From assembly GCF_018614615.1 (NCBI RefSeq), contig NZ_JAGGOK010000029.1, positions 62,001 to 126,000 on the forward strand: a stretch of 64,000 bases of DNA. Reading direction: 5' to 3'. The stretch comes from Streptomyces sp. ISL-100. Lineage in GTDB: Bacteria; Actinomycetota; Actinomycetes; Streptomycetales; Streptomycetaceae. A model generated the notes under the pieces. That model was given only the letters and a program-made list of their open reading frames with translations, had not been told where the DNA came from and searched no databases. The position numbers and the translations under genes were made by a program. Positions within the stretch are counted from its first letter, which is position 1. Each line of letters begins with the position of its first letter. Positions 16,767 through 25,743 of the stretch are shown here, piece by piece.

Positions 16767-19667
16767 ATGCAGCCCCCGCTGGAGCAGGCCCCGCCGGATC
16801 GAAACGGGCACCACGCGTACCCGGCTCACTGGGAAGCCGACGTGGTGCTGCGTGACGGAGGTACGGCGCGGATCCGGCCCATCACCGCCGATGACGCCGA
16901 GCGCCTGGTCAGCTTCTACGAGCAGGTGTCGGACGAGTCGAAGTACTACCGCTTCTTCGCGCCGTACCCGCGCCTCTCCGCCAAGGACGTCCACCGCTTC
17001 ACCCACCACGACTATGTGGACCGGGTGGGTCTGGCCGCCACGGTGAGCGGTGAGTTCATCGCCACCGTCCGGTTCGACCGCATCAACGCGCAGGGGCGCC
17101 CCTCTTCCGGCCCTGACGCCGACCTGGCCGAGGTCGCCTTCCTGGTCCAGGACGCGCACCAGGGGCGCGGTGTCGCCTCCGCCCTGCTCGAACACATCGG
17201 TGCGGTCGCGCGGGAGCGCGGCATCCGGCGCTTCGTGGCGGAAGTACTGCCCGCCAACACCAAGATGATCAAGGTCTTCACGGACGCGGGCTACACCCAG
17301 AAGCGCAGCTTCGAGGACGGCGTCGTCCACCTCGAATTCGACCTGGAACCGACCGACCGCTCCGTCGCCGTCCAGCGTGCCCGCGAGCACCGCGCCGAGT
17401 CCCGCTCCGTGCAGCGCCTGCTCGGACCCGGCTCGGTCGCGGTCGTCGGGGCGGGGCGCGCGCCGGGCGGTGTGGGGCGTACGGTCCTGCGCAATCTGCT
17501 CGCCGCCGGATTCACCGGTCGTACGTACGCCGTGAACCGGGCCTTCCCCGAGGACCTCACCGAGCTGGACGGCGTGCCCGCGCACCGCTCCGTCGCCGGG
17601 ATCGGCGAGGCCGTCGACCTCGCGGTCGTGGCCGTACCGGCGGAACGGGTGCCGGAGGTGGTCGCGGACTGCGGCGAGAACGGCGTCCAGGGCCTGGTGG
17701 TCCTGTCCGCCGGGTACGCCGAGAGCGGGGCCGAGGGGCGGGCGCGGCAGCGGGAACTGGTGCGGCAGGCGCGCTCGTACGGCATGCGCATCATCGGCCC
17801 GAACGCCTTCGGGGTCATCAACACGTCGGAGGCCGTTCGCCTCAACGCCTCGCTCGCGCCGGAGCCGCCGGCGCGGGGGCGCATCGGGCTGTTCACGCAG
17901 TCGGGCGCGATCGGGATCGCGCTGCTGTCGGGGCTGTACCGGCGGGGCGCGGGCCTTTCGTCGTTCATCTCGGCCGGCAACCGGGCGGACGTGTCGGGCA
18001 ACGACTTCCTCCAGTACTGGTACGACGATCCGGACACCGATGTCGTCCTCCTCTACCTGGAGTCGATCGGCAACCCGCGCAAGTTCTCGCGCCTCGCCCG
18101 GCGCACGGCGGCGGAGAAGCCGGTCGTCGTGGTGAAGGGCGCGCGCCACAGCGGGAGTACGCCGCCGGGGCACGCGGTGCCCGCCACGCGCATCCCCGAC
18201 GCGACGGTGTCCGCGCTGCTGCGGCAGGCCGGGGTCATCCGCGTCGACACGGTGACGGAACTCGTCGACGCGGGGCTGTTGCTGGCGGGCCAGCCGCTGC
18301 CGTCCGGGCCGCGGGTCGCGATCCTGGGCAACTCGGAGTCACTCGGCCTCCTGACGTACGACGCCTGCCTGGCGGAAGGCCTTCGCCCGCTCCCGCCGCT
18401 CGACCTCACGACGGCCGCGACTCCGGCGGACTTCCGCGCGGCGCTGGACGAGGCGCTGGCCGGCGGGGCGTGCGACGCGGTCGTGGTGACGGCGATCCCG
18501 TGGGTCGGCGAGGGGGGAGTGACGGAATCCGGCGACGGAGAGGTGCTGGCGGCGGCGCTGCGGGAGGCGGCGGCCTCGGGGCCGGCGAAGCCGGTGGCGG
18601 TGGTGCACGTGGAGATGGGCGCGCTGGCGGACGCGCTCGCCGCGGCGACGAGCACGGCCCCCGTCCAGAACCGGGGCCCCGCCCCGGACCCCGGTCCTCA
18701 AACGCCGGACGGGCTGGATGTTGCCCCGAGGATGCCCGCCGGGCCGGGAAATCGGGCCCAGGGGCTCGCCCCCGGTTCCGGGAACCGCATCCCCGCCTAC
18801 CCCGCCGCCGAGCGCGCCGTCCGCGCACTCGCCGAGGCCGTCAAGTACGCGCAGTGGCGGCGCCAGGCCGCCGAGCCCGGGCGGGTACCCGAGTACGACG
18901 ACATCGACGAGGCAGGGGCCGCGGACCAGATCCACGCACTGCTGGGCGCGGGCGGGCGCGCGGGCGGCACCGGCCCCCGCTCCATGCCCCTGACCGGCGA
19001 CGCCGCCCGCGAGCTCCTCGGGCGGTACGGCATCGACGTACGGCCGACCCTGCCCGCGCCCCGCCCCGACGACGCCGTCGCGGCGGCCGTCCGGCTCGGT
19101 TACCCCGTCGCGCTCAAGACCACCGCCCCGCACCTGCGCCACCGCCCCGACCTCGGCGCCGTACGCCTCGATCTTGCCGACGAGACGGAACTTCGCAGGG
19201 CCTACGAGGAGTTGACCGGAGCCCTCGGCAAGCCGGAAGAGCTTCACCTCGTCGTCCAGGCCATGGCCCCCCGCGGCGTCGACACCGTCGTCAAGGCGTC
19301 CATCGATGCCGCGGCCGGCGCCGTCCTGTCCTTCGGGCTCGCCGGAGCAGCCTCCGAGCTGCTCGGGGACATCGCGCACCGGCTGGTCCCGGCCACCGAC
19401 CGGGACGTCGCCGAGCTCATCAGGTCGATCCGGACCGCCCCCCTCCTCTTCGGCTGGCGCGGCTCGGACCCGGTCGACACCGCCGCACTCGAAGAGCTCC
19501 TGCTGCGCGTGTCACGGCTCGTCGACGATCACCCGGAAGTGGTCGGTGTCGCCCTGGAGCCCGTGGTCGTCGCCCCGCACGGCCTGTCCGTCCTCGGCGC
19601 GACCGTACGTCTCGCGCCCGCGCCCGCCCGCGACGACCTCGGCCCCCGCCGCCTCCCCAGCTACTGA
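16767..19667 (+). CDS. GNAT N-acetyltransferase / ADP-forming acyl-CoA synthetase-like fusion (protein acetyltransferase Pat type)
   Basis: Protein of 966 residues. An N-terminal GNAT domain (~20-190; acetyl-CoA loop QDAHQGRGVASALL) is followed by a CoA-binding Rossmann domain (~213-335; GSVAVVGAGR), succinyl-CoA-ligase-like domains (~340-600; QSGAIGIALLSGL) and a C-terminal ATP-grasp domain (~735-960). The family acetylates lysines of metabolic enzymes such as acetyl-CoA synthetase. The GNAT domain is N-terminal here, opposite to the enterobacterial Pat order, as is usual in actinobacteria. A Gly/Pro linker around residues 635-680 is encoded by a dispersed repeat copy. Confidence 0.9.
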   Translation: MQPPLEQAPPDRNGHHAYPAHWEADVVLRDGGTARIRPITADDAERLVSFYEQVSDESKYYRFFAPYPRLSAKDVHRFTHHDYVDRVGLAATVSGEFIATVRFDRINAQGRPSSGPDADLAEVAFLVQDAHQGRGVASALLEHIGAVARERGIRRFVAEVLPANTKMIKVFTDAGYTQKRSFEDGVVHLEFDLEPTDRSVAVQRAREHRAESRSVQRLLGPGSVAVVGAGRAPGGVGRTVLRNLLAAGFTGRTYAVNRAFPEDLTELDGVPAHRSVAGIGEAVDLAVVAVPAERVPEVVADCGENGVQGLVVLSAGYAESGAEGRARQRELVRQARSYGMRIIGPNAFGVINTSEAVRLNASLAPEPPARGRIGLFTQSGAIGIALLSGLYRRGAGLSSFISAGNRADVSGNDFLQYWYDDPDTDVVLLYLESIGNPRKFSRLARRTAAEKPVVVVKGARHSGSTPPGHAVPATRIPDATVSALLRQAGVIRVDTVTELVDAGLLLAGQPLPSGPRVAILGNSESLGLLTYDACLAEGLRPLPPLDLTTAATPADFRAALDEALAGGACDAVVVTAIPWVGEGGVTESGDGEVLAAALREAAASGPAKPVAVVHVEMGALADALAAATSTAPVQNRGPAPDPGPQTPDGLDVAPRMPAGPGNRAQGLAPGSGNRIPAYPAAERAVRALAEAVKYAQWRRQAAEPGRVPEYDDIDEAGAADQIHALLGAGGRAGGTGPRSMPLTGDAARELLGRYGIDVRPTLPAPRPDDAVAAAVRLGYPVALKTTAPHLRHRPDLGAVRLDLADETELRRAYEELTGALGKPEELHLVVQAMAPRGVDTVVKASIDAAAGAVLSFGLAGAASELLGDIAHRLVPATDRDVAELIRSIRTAPLLFGWRGSDPVDTAALEELLLRVSRLVDDHPEVVGVALEPVVVAPHGLSVLGATVRLAPAPARDDLGPRRLPSY
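18671..18718. repeat. dispersed Streptomyces repeat, copy B (inside a coding sequence)
   Basis: Full-length copy, left part CCGGGGCCCCGCCCCGGACC, right part TCCTCAAACGCCGGACGGGC. It lies in frame within the GNAT/acyl-CoA synthetase gene and encodes part of an inter-domain Pro/Gly linker (GPAPDPGPQTPDG). It matches copy C (30404-30448) in reverse orientation over nearly its whole length. Confidence 0.8.
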
Positions 19668-19727
19668 CCCGGGCAGTCATCCACAGGCCCGGCATCGAGG
19701 CCCCCGGAGCCCCGTAGGATGGAGGGC

Positions 19728-20315
19728 ATGGCGAAGACCGGTACGACGACCCAGGGGCTGCGCGCGGCGATCGAGCGCAGCGGCTACTACCCGGCCCTCG
19801 TGGCCGAAGCGGTGGAGGCCGCTGTCGGCGGCGAGCCGGTCTCTTCATACCTGGTGCACCAGGAGACGACCTTCGACTCCAACGAGGTCCGGCGGCATGT
19901 CACGGTCCTCGTCCTGACCGGCAACCGCTTCATCGTCAGCCACACCGACGAGCAGGCCGCCGACACCACCTCCCCGGCGCCGTACGCCACCACCTCCACC
20001 GAGTCGGTCAAGCTCGACCGGATCTCGTCCGTCGTGGTCAGCCGCGTCGTCGCCAACCCGGAGAAGTACGTGCCGGGCACCCTGCCCCGCGAGGTCGTCC
20101 TGACCATCGGCTGGGGCGCCGTATCCCGTATCGACCTGGAGCCCGCCGCCTGCGGCGACCCCAACTGCGAGGCGGACCACGGCTACACCGGCAACAGCAC
20201 CGCGGACGACCTGAGCCTGCGCGTCAGCGAGGCCGGCGACGGTCCGGACACCGTGCGCCAGACGCTCGCGTTCGCGCAGGCGCTCTCCGAAGCGACCGCC
20301 GCGGCCGACCGCTGA
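19728..20315 (+). CDS. DUF5998 family protein
   Basis: Conserved actinobacterial protein of 195 residues with no assigned function; soluble, no signal peptide or membrane segment. A His/Cys pattern near the C-terminal third (CGDPNCEADHGYTG) could bind metal. I begin at ATG 19728 (MAKTGTTTQG), where family homology is expected; ATG 19719 adds three residues. It overlaps the next gene by one base, so function may be linked to the phosphodiesterase-like enzyme. Confidence 0.8.
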   Translation: MAKTGTTTQGLRAAIERSGYYPALVAEAVEAAVGGEPVSSYLVHQETTFDSNEVRRHVTVLVLTGNRFIVSHTDEQAADTTSPAPYATTSTESVKLDRISSVVVSRVVANPEKYVPGTLPREVVLTIGWGAVSRIDLEPAACGDPNCEADHGYTGNSTADDLSLRVSEAGDGPDTVRQTLAFAQALSEATAAADR

Positions 20316-21502
20316 TGGCACTGCCCGCCTGGTCCGACCCGGTTCCGCTCGCCCTGGACACCGCGCCCGTGCCCGAATACGGCAGCGGTTCGCTCGCCGA
20401 CCTCCTGCCGACCCTCGCGGCAGGCATGGACGTACCGGGGATGACCGCGACGATCCCCGAGCTGACGCCCGCCGACCGGAACTGCGTGTTCCTCATAGAC
20501 GGTCTCGGCTGGGAGCAGATCAAGGCGCACCCGGAAGAGGCCCCGTACCTCTACTCCCTCCTCGGCAGCTCGCGCGGCGGCACCGGCCGCCCGCTCACGG
20601 CCGGGTTCCCCGCGACCACCGCGACCTCGCTCGCCTCGGTCGGCACCGGCATGCCGCCGGGCGCCCACGGCTTGCCCGGTTACACCGTCCGGGATCCCGA
20701 CACCGGCTCGCTGATGAACCAGCTGCGCTGGAAGCCGTGGACCGACCCGCACGTCTGGCAGCCGTACCCCACGGTCTTCCAGCTCGCGGACGCCGCGGGC
20801 GTGCAGACCGCGCAGGTGTCCTCCCCGGACTTCCAGCACACCCCGCTCACCAAGATCGCGCTGAGCGGCGGCACGTTCCGCGGCAAGCTGACCGGCGAGG
20901 ACCGCATGGACCTCGCCGCCGAGCAACTGGCGGCGGGCGACCGGTCGCTGGTCTACACGTATTACAGCGAGGTCGACGGCAAGGGCCACCGCTTCGGCAT
21001 GGACTCCGACGCCTGGCGCGGCCAGCTGATGTACGTCGACCGGCTCGCCCAGCGCCTGGCCGAGCAGCTGCCGCCGCGCGCCGCCCTGTACATCACCGCC
21101 GACCACGGCATGATCGACATCCCCTTCGACGAGGAGTCGCGCATCGACTTCGACGAGGACTGGGAGCTGAGCGCCGGCGTCGCCCTGCTGGGCGGCGAGG
21201 GACGGGCCCGTCATGTGTACGCCGTCCCGGGCGCCGAGAACGACGTGCTCACCGTCTGGCGCGAGGTGCTCGGCGAGCAGTTCTGGGTGGCGAGCCGGGA
21301 CGAGGCGATCGCGGCCGGCTGGTTCGGCCCGGTGATCGACGAGCGGGTTTACGGACGCATCGGTGACGTCGTCGCCGCGTCCCACGACGACGTCGTGGTC
21401 ATCGCGTCGCGCCGTGAGCCGCACGAGTCCGCGATGGTGGGCATGCACGGTTCCATGACGGCCGCCGAGCAGCTCGTCCCGCTCATCGAAGTCCGCTCGT
21501 AA
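20315..21502 (+). CDS. alkaline phosphatase superfamily nucleotide pyrophosphatase/phosphodiesterase
   Basis: Protein of 395 residues. The N-terminal metal-binding Asp is in NCVFLIDGLGW, and the nucleophile Thr/Ser region is TAGFPATTATSLAS. Later metal ligands lie in YYSEVDGKGHRFG and ITADHGMIDI, the alkaline phosphatase/NPP pattern. It probably hydrolyses phosphodiester or pyrophosphate bonds; the substrate is unknown. There is no signal peptide, so it is likely cytoplasmic. It is coupled to the DUF5998 gene by a TGATG overlap. Confidence 0.88.
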   Translation: MALPAWSDPVPLALDTAPVPEYGSGSLADLLPTLAAGMDVPGMTATIPELTPADRNCVFLIDGLGWEQIKAHPEEAPYLYSLLGSSRGGTGRPLTAGFPATTATSLASVGTGMPPGAHGLPGYTVRDPDTGSLMNQLRWKPWTDPHVWQPYPTVFQLADAAGVQTAQVSSPDFQHTPLTKIALSGGTFRGKLTGEDRMDLAAEQLAAGDRSLVYTYYSEVDGKGHRFGMDSDAWRGQLMYVDRLAQRLAEQLPPRAALYITADHGMIDIPFDEESRIDFDEDWELSAGVALLGGEGRARHVYAVPGAENDVLTVWREVLGEQFWVASRDEAIAAGWFGPVIDERVYGRIGDVVAASHDDVVVIASRREPHESAMVGMHGSMTAAEQLVPLIEVRS

Positions 21503-21557
21503 CCTCCGCCGCACGCGCGCCCCGCCCCGAACAGACCCGAAAGGCCCTCAACCCCTC

Positions 21558-22244
21558 ATGCCCGAGCTGGTGTTCTTCTCCGGAACGATGGACTGCGGAA
21601 AGAGCACCCTCGCTCTTCAGATCGAGCACAACCGGTCCACACGCGGCCTCCAGGGCATGATCTTCACGCGCGACGACCGGGCCGGCGAGGGCAAGCTCTC
21701 CTCCCGCCTCGGCCTGGTCACCGACGCCGTCGAGGCCGCCGAGGGCTTCGACTTCTACGCGTACCTCGTCGCCCATCTCTCCCAGGGCAACCGCGCCGAC
21801 TACGTGATCGTGGACGAGGCGCAGTTCCTCGCCGGCGAGCAGATAGACCAGCTCGCCCGCGTCGTCGACGACCTCGACCTCGACGTCTTCGCCTTCGGCA
21901 TCACCACCGACTTCCGCTCCAAGCTCTTCCCGGGATCGCAGCGCCTGGTCGAACTCGCGGACCGGGTGGAGGTGCTCCAGGTCGAGGCGCTGTGCTGGTG
22001 CGGCGCGCGTGCCACGCACAATGCCCGCACGATAGGCGGCGAGATGGTCGTCGAGGGCGCCCAGGTCGTCGTCGGTGACGTCAACCAGTCGCCGGACGAG
22101 GTCGGTTACGAGGTGCTGTGCCGCCGTCACCACAGGCGCCGGATGACGGCCGCGGCCGCGCACGCCGGGGCCCTGTCGCCCGACGTGCTGCCCGTCGACC
22201 CGTTCTCCCTCGCCGACCCCGTCAGCCGGTCGGCGGCGTCGTAG
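21558..22244 (+). CDS. tdk: thymidine kinase
   Basis: Type II thymidine kinase of 228 residues. P-loop is FFSGTMDCGKST. The Mg-binding/Walker B segment is VIVDEAQFL, with the catalytic Glu. The zinc knuckle is split as ALCWCGARAT and EVLCRRHH. The lasso region with nucleoside-contacting residues is near GDVNQSPDEVGYE. It salvages thymidine to TMP. Its last 23 bases overlap the convergent VOC gene tail to tail. Confidence 0.93.
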   Translation: MPELVFFSGTMDCGKSTLALQIEHNRSTRGLQGMIFTRDDRAGEGKLSSRLGLVTDAVEAAEGFDFYAYLVAHLSQGNRADYVIVDEAQFLAGEQIDQLARVVDDLDLDVFAFGITTDFRSKLFPGSQRLVELADRVEVLQVEALCWCGARATHNARTIGGEMVVEGAQVVVGDVNQSPDEVGYEVLCRRHHRRRMTAAAAHAGALSPDVLPVDPFSLADPVSRSAAS

Positions 22245-23034
22245 CAGCCGTTGTAGCCGTCGTTACGATTGTGAACACCGCGCCCTCAGGATCCGATACG
22301 GTCGCCACCCGGCCGGCGGCCGCGTCGTGGGGCGGCTCCAGCACGTGCCCGCCGAGCTCCGTCACCAGTCGGGCCCACTCGTCGGTGTCCTCGACTTCGA
22401 AGTACGTCATCCAGTGCGCGCCCCTGTCGCGCGGCAGGGCCTGTCCCACGCCGCGCACGGAGGCCACCGGCCGGCCTTCGAGGAGCAGCGTCAGATGGCC
22501 GAAATCGGCCGGTGCCCCCGCTGCCCCCGCTTCCACGTCGTAGCCGAATACCGCCTCGTAGAACTTGCCGACCGTCGACGTCTCGCGTGTCAGCAACTCG
22601 TTCCAGACCGGGGTGCCATGGGTGCCGGCCAGCGCGGTGCCGAGGTGGGCCGAGGCCTGCCAGATGCCGAAGACCGCGCCCGCCGGGTCCGAGCCGATCG
22701 CCATCCGGCCGGCGTCCGCCGCATCGAGCGGCCCGACGCCGACGGTGCCGCCGTGGCTCCTGATCGACTCGGCCGTGACATCGGCGTCTTCGGTGGCGAG
22801 GTACGGCGTCCAGGCGATCGGCAGATGCCGGTCGGGCGGCAGTTGTCCGATGCCCGCGATCTCCTTGCCGTCGAGCATCGCCCGTACGTACGGGCCGAGC
22901 TGCTGCGGGCCCGGCCGGAACTCCCAGCCGAACAGCGCTCGGTAGAACTCCTGGGTGGTGGCCAGGCCGTGCACCATCAGGCTCACCCAGCAGGGCGCAC
23001 CGGGCGTCGGCCGCCGGGTCGCTGCCTCGGTCAT
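22222..23034 (-). CDS. VOC family (glyoxalase/bleomycin-resistance fold) protein with two tandem domains
   Basis: Protein of 270 residues with two beta-alpha-beta-beta-beta modules: ~14-130 (PCWVSLMVHGLATTQEFYR) and ~140-255 (PVWNELLTRETSTVGKFYE). Each ends with DPAGAVFGIWQ or DPEGAVFTIV, as in the hydroxylase-type VOC family. Likely metal-dependent; the substrate is unknown. GGAGAGAG lies just upstream of ATG 23034. A 265-bp gap separates it from the divergent rhodanese gene and presumably holds both promoters. Confidence 0.88.
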   Translation of the reverse strand: MTEAATRRPTPGAPCWVSLMVHGLATTQEFYRALFGWEFRPGPQQLGPYVRAMLDGKEIAGIGQLPPDRHLPIAWTPYLATEDADVTAESIRSHGGTVGVGPLDAADAGRMAIGSDPAGAVFGIWQASAHLGTALAGTHGTPVWNELLTRETSTVGKFYEAVFGYDVEAGAAGAPADFGHLTLLLEGRPVASVRGVGQALPRDRGAHWMTYFEVEDTDEWARLVTELGGHVLEPPHDAAAGRVATVSDPEGAVFTIVTTATTAATTPPTG

Positions 23035-23299
23035 CGTCACTCTCTCCTCGGACCATCGTGGTGGTGGTCGTGCGGGAACGGGCGCCCCCGTCATGAAGCC
23101 GTGAATCCGTGAAGCTGTGGAGGGGCGCGCCCGTGCAGATGCTTGCACCACCTGTCGTGCCGCGCGTCCCGGCCGCGCCGCTTTCTGTGAGTTCCCGCAG
23201 GAGAATGCCCGATTTGGCATTTCCCGCCCGTTTCGGTGCCATGGCCGTACGGTGTCGGTCGGTGTCGGCCGTACTGCGGGCTGCGCGAGGATGGCACTT

Positions 23300-24127
23300 A
23301 TGAATGCCACCATCACCGCAGCCGAACTCGCCGGCGAGCTCACCGGAGACCGGCCGCCGGTCCTCCTGGACGTCCGCTACCAGATGGGCGGGCCGCACGG
23401 CCGCGCCGCGTACGAGGCCGGTCACATTCCAGGAGCGGTCTTCGTCGACCTTGAAGCGGAACTCGCCGGTCCGCCGGGCTCCGGCGGCCGCCACCCGCTC
23501 CCCGACGTCGAGGCCTTCGGCGCCGTCATGCGCCGCGCCGGCGTCCGTCACGACACCCCGGTCGTCGTGTACGACGGCGGGCAGGGCTGGGCCGCGGCGC
23601 GCGCCTGGTGGATGCTGCGCTGGACGGGCCACCCCGGCGTAAGGGTCCTGGACGGCGGTCTCGCGGTGTGGGAGGGCCCGGTCGAGTCCGAGGTACCGGC
23701 CCCGGCTACCGGCGATTTCCAGCCAGTTCCCGGCGCCGTACCGCTCATTAACGCCGACGGCGCCGCCGAGCTGGCCCGCACGGGTCTGCTGCTCGACGCG
23801 CGGGCGGGGGAGCGGTACCGGGGCGAGGTGGAGCCGATCGACCGGGTCGCCGGCCACATCCCGGGCGCGGTCTCCGCCCCCACCATGGAGAACGTCGGTC
23901 CCGACGGCCGCCTGCTCCCCGCGCCGGAGCTGGCCGCCCGCTTCAAGTCGCTCGGCGCCGAGGAAGCCCCGGCGGTCGGCGTCTACTGCGGCTCGGGTGT
24001 CTCCGCGGCCCAGCAGGTGCTGGCGCTGGAGGTCGCGGGCATCCCGGCGGCGCTGTACGTGGGGTCGTGGTCCGAGTGGTCGGCCGACGAGTCCCGTCCC
24101 GTGGCGACCGGAGCCGACCCCCGGTAA
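23300..24127 (+). CDS. sseA: thiosulfate/3-mercaptopyruvate sulfurtransferase (tandem rhodanese)
   Basis: Protein of 275 residues with an inactive N-terminal rhodanese domain and an active C-terminal one. The catalytic Cys230 loop reads CGSGVSA, closer to the mercaptopyruvate type (CGSGVTA) than to the thiosulfate type (CRKGVT). It transfers sulfane sulfur to cyanide or other thiophilic acceptors. ATG 23300 has GAGG 9 bases upstream; an in-frame ATG at 23291 directly abuts that site. Separated from the convergent sepH by a strong two-way hairpin. Confidence 0.9.
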   Translation: MNATITAAELAGELTGDRPPVLLDVRYQMGGPHGRAAYEAGHIPGAVFVDLEAELAGPPGSGGRHPLPDVEAFGAVMRRAGVRHDTPVVVYDGGQGWAAARAWWMLRWTGHPGVRVLDGGLAVWEGPVESEVPAPATGDFQPVPGAVPLINADGAAELARTGLLLDARAGERYRGEVEPIDRVAGHIPGAVSAPTMENVGPDGRLLPAPELAARFKSLGAEEAPAVGVYCGSGVSAAQQVLALEVAGIPAALYVGSWSEWSADESRPVATGADPR

Positions 24128-24199
24128 CTCGGCGGGCCGTAACCCGGGCTGAAATCCGGACTGAAATCCGGGCCGTGACTCAGGCCGTAACTCCGCATG

Positions 24200-24236
24200 C
24201 CGAGGGGCCCGTACGCGGTCCGTACGGGCCCCTCGG
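24200..24236. terminator. bidirectional terminator between sseA and sepH
   Basis: 16-bp perfect stem CCGAGGGGCCCGTACG / CGTACGGGCCCCTCGG with a 5-base loop in a 119-bp convergent gap. Confidence 0.85.
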
Positions 24237-24246
24237 CTCAAGGCGT

Positions 24247-25302
24247 CTAGTCCTGCTTCTTACGGCGCGTACCGAACACGATCTCGTCCCAGCTCGGTAC
24301 TGCCGCCCGCCGCCCGGGGCGGACCCCGTCGGCCTCGGCCTGGCGGTCCGTCGTACCGGTGAGCCGGTCGCGGTGACCGGCGACGGCGCGCGGCATGAGC
24401 ACATCGGCGTACGCCGAACCGGCTCCCGAGGCGGCGGATGCCGCGGGCTCCTCGGCCTCCGGCTCCTGCGCGGCGTCGGGCTCGGTCGTCGGCGGCTCCG
24501 GCGGCGGCGCGGGACGCTCGGGCACCACCATGTCGCCGCGGAAGCTCGGTACCGCCTCCAGCAGGCTGGTCAGCGAATCCCGCTCCTCCTCAGCATCGGG
24601 CGCCGGCGCGGTCGGCCGGTCCATCTGCCGGTCGAGCGCGCGGTCCAGCGGCCGGTCGCGGGGCAGCCGGGCGATCCGCGGTACGAACGGGAAGCTCGGC
24701 TCGGGCGCTGCCGCCATCGCCGTGTCGTCCGTCTCGCCGATCAGCGCGCGCGCCTCGTCGTCCACGGCCTGTACGAGCCGCCGGGGCGGGTCGTACGTCC
24801 AGCTCGCGGAGTGGGGCTCGCCCGCCACGCGGTAGACCAGCAGCACTTCCCACGTACCGTCGTCGCGCCGCCAGGAGTCCCACAGGACCGTTTCCTTGTC
24901 GGCGCCGCGCAGCAGCAGCCGCTCCTGCACCGCCTCACCGAGCTGCGGTCCGGTCCCGGTGTTCTCACCGGGGCGGCGTACGGGCGTCTTCCTGGCGCGC
25001 TCGGCCATGAAGGCGCGTTCGGCGAGCACGGGTCCTTCGAACCGGCGGACGCGGTCCACCGGGATGCCGGCGTGCTGTGCGACCTCTTCAGCAGAGGCAC
25101 CGGCGCGTATACGCGCCTGGATGTCACGAGGACGGAGGTGGCTCTCCACCTCGATCTCGATCTGGCCGAGACGGGCGCGGTCGTTGCGCACCGCGGCACG
25201 CAGCCGCTCATCGATTGGAAGCGTGTACTCCGTGCTGTCAGCAGCCTTCAGCACCAGTCGTGTGCCGTCATTCGAGACGGCCACGACACGCAGTTCGGGC
25301 AT
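24247..25302 (-). CDS. sepH: cell division protein SepH (DUF3071)
   Basis: Protein of 351 residues. The N-terminal DUF3071 domain begins MPELRVVAVSNDGTRLVLK and includes a helix-turn-helix-like region (GASAEEVAQHAGIPVDRV). A long acidic/Pro-rich linker and the conserved C-terminal tail (PSWDEIVFGTRRKKQD) follow. SepH binds FtsZ and stimulates Z-ring assembly in actinobacteria, during vegetative and sporulation septation in Streptomyces. GGGAGG lies 6 bases before ATG 25302; the longer open frame upstream lacks homology. Confidence 0.93.
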   Translation of the reverse strand: MPELRVVAVSNDGTRLVLKAADSTEYTLPIDERLRAAVRNDRARLGQIEIEVESHLRPRDIQARIRAGASAEEVAQHAGIPVDRVRRFEGPVLAERAFMAERARKTPVRRPGENTGTGPQLGEAVQERLLLRGADKETVLWDSWRRDDGTWEVLLVYRVAGEPHSASWTYDPPRRLVQAVDDEARALIGETDDTAMAAAPEPSFPFVPRIARLPRDRPLDRALDRQMDRPTAPAPDAEEERDSLTSLLEAVPSFRGDMVVPERPAPPPEPPTTEPDAAQEPEAEEPAASAASGAGSAYADVLMPRAVAGHRDRLTGTTDRQAEADGVRPGRRAAVPSWDEIVFGTRRKKQD

Positions 25303-25743
25303 GGGAACCTCCCGGGTGGTGCCTGCCGACGTCACGTGCGTCGCTGCTTCCGCTAGTCGAGTGTGGCCTGCCCGGGTGCAGCCTGCCACAACCTTGCCCA
25401 GTTGCCCGGCGTGTCGGGCATCAGCCCGGGATTGCCGTTATGGCACGGTTACCATTTCGCCACTCACCGTGACCGTTTCGTCACTGTCAGCGGCGGGCGT
25501 CCGCGATGAAGGCCGGACCCAGGGCTCGTCACAGTACTCCATTCGGGCCATGGGGGTGGACCGGCGCGCCACCGAAGTTCTCCTGGGGTACGGGAGTTGA
25601 GCCGTCGGTTTGCCGCCGAGTGCCCTCTGTAGTGGTCTGCTTCACGGAATCGCCCGAAACGGAACTATCTACTTCTCCCAAATGTCCCTTCATGTTGCAG
25701 GGTTGAACAGATGGGCCAGATGGGTGAGATGGACGAGATGGTC
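25303..25743. other. 441-bp intergenic region upstream of sepH
   Basis: No convincing ORF. It should hold the sepH promoter and the 3' end of the lactone-oxidase transcript. Two direct repeats (ACCATTTCGCCACT at 25451 and ACCGTTTCGTCACT at 25472) are exactly 21 bp apart. A 9-bp near-tandem repeat (AGATGGnnn, four copies, 25709-25744) abuts the oxidase stop codon. It is less G+C-rich than its surroundings at 25600-25710. Confidence 0.6.

Noticed and set aside
23117..23299. Upstream extension of the rhodanese gene
   Set aside because: Translation is Arg/Ala-rich without homology and covers the divergent promoter region; ATG 23300 has the ribosome site.
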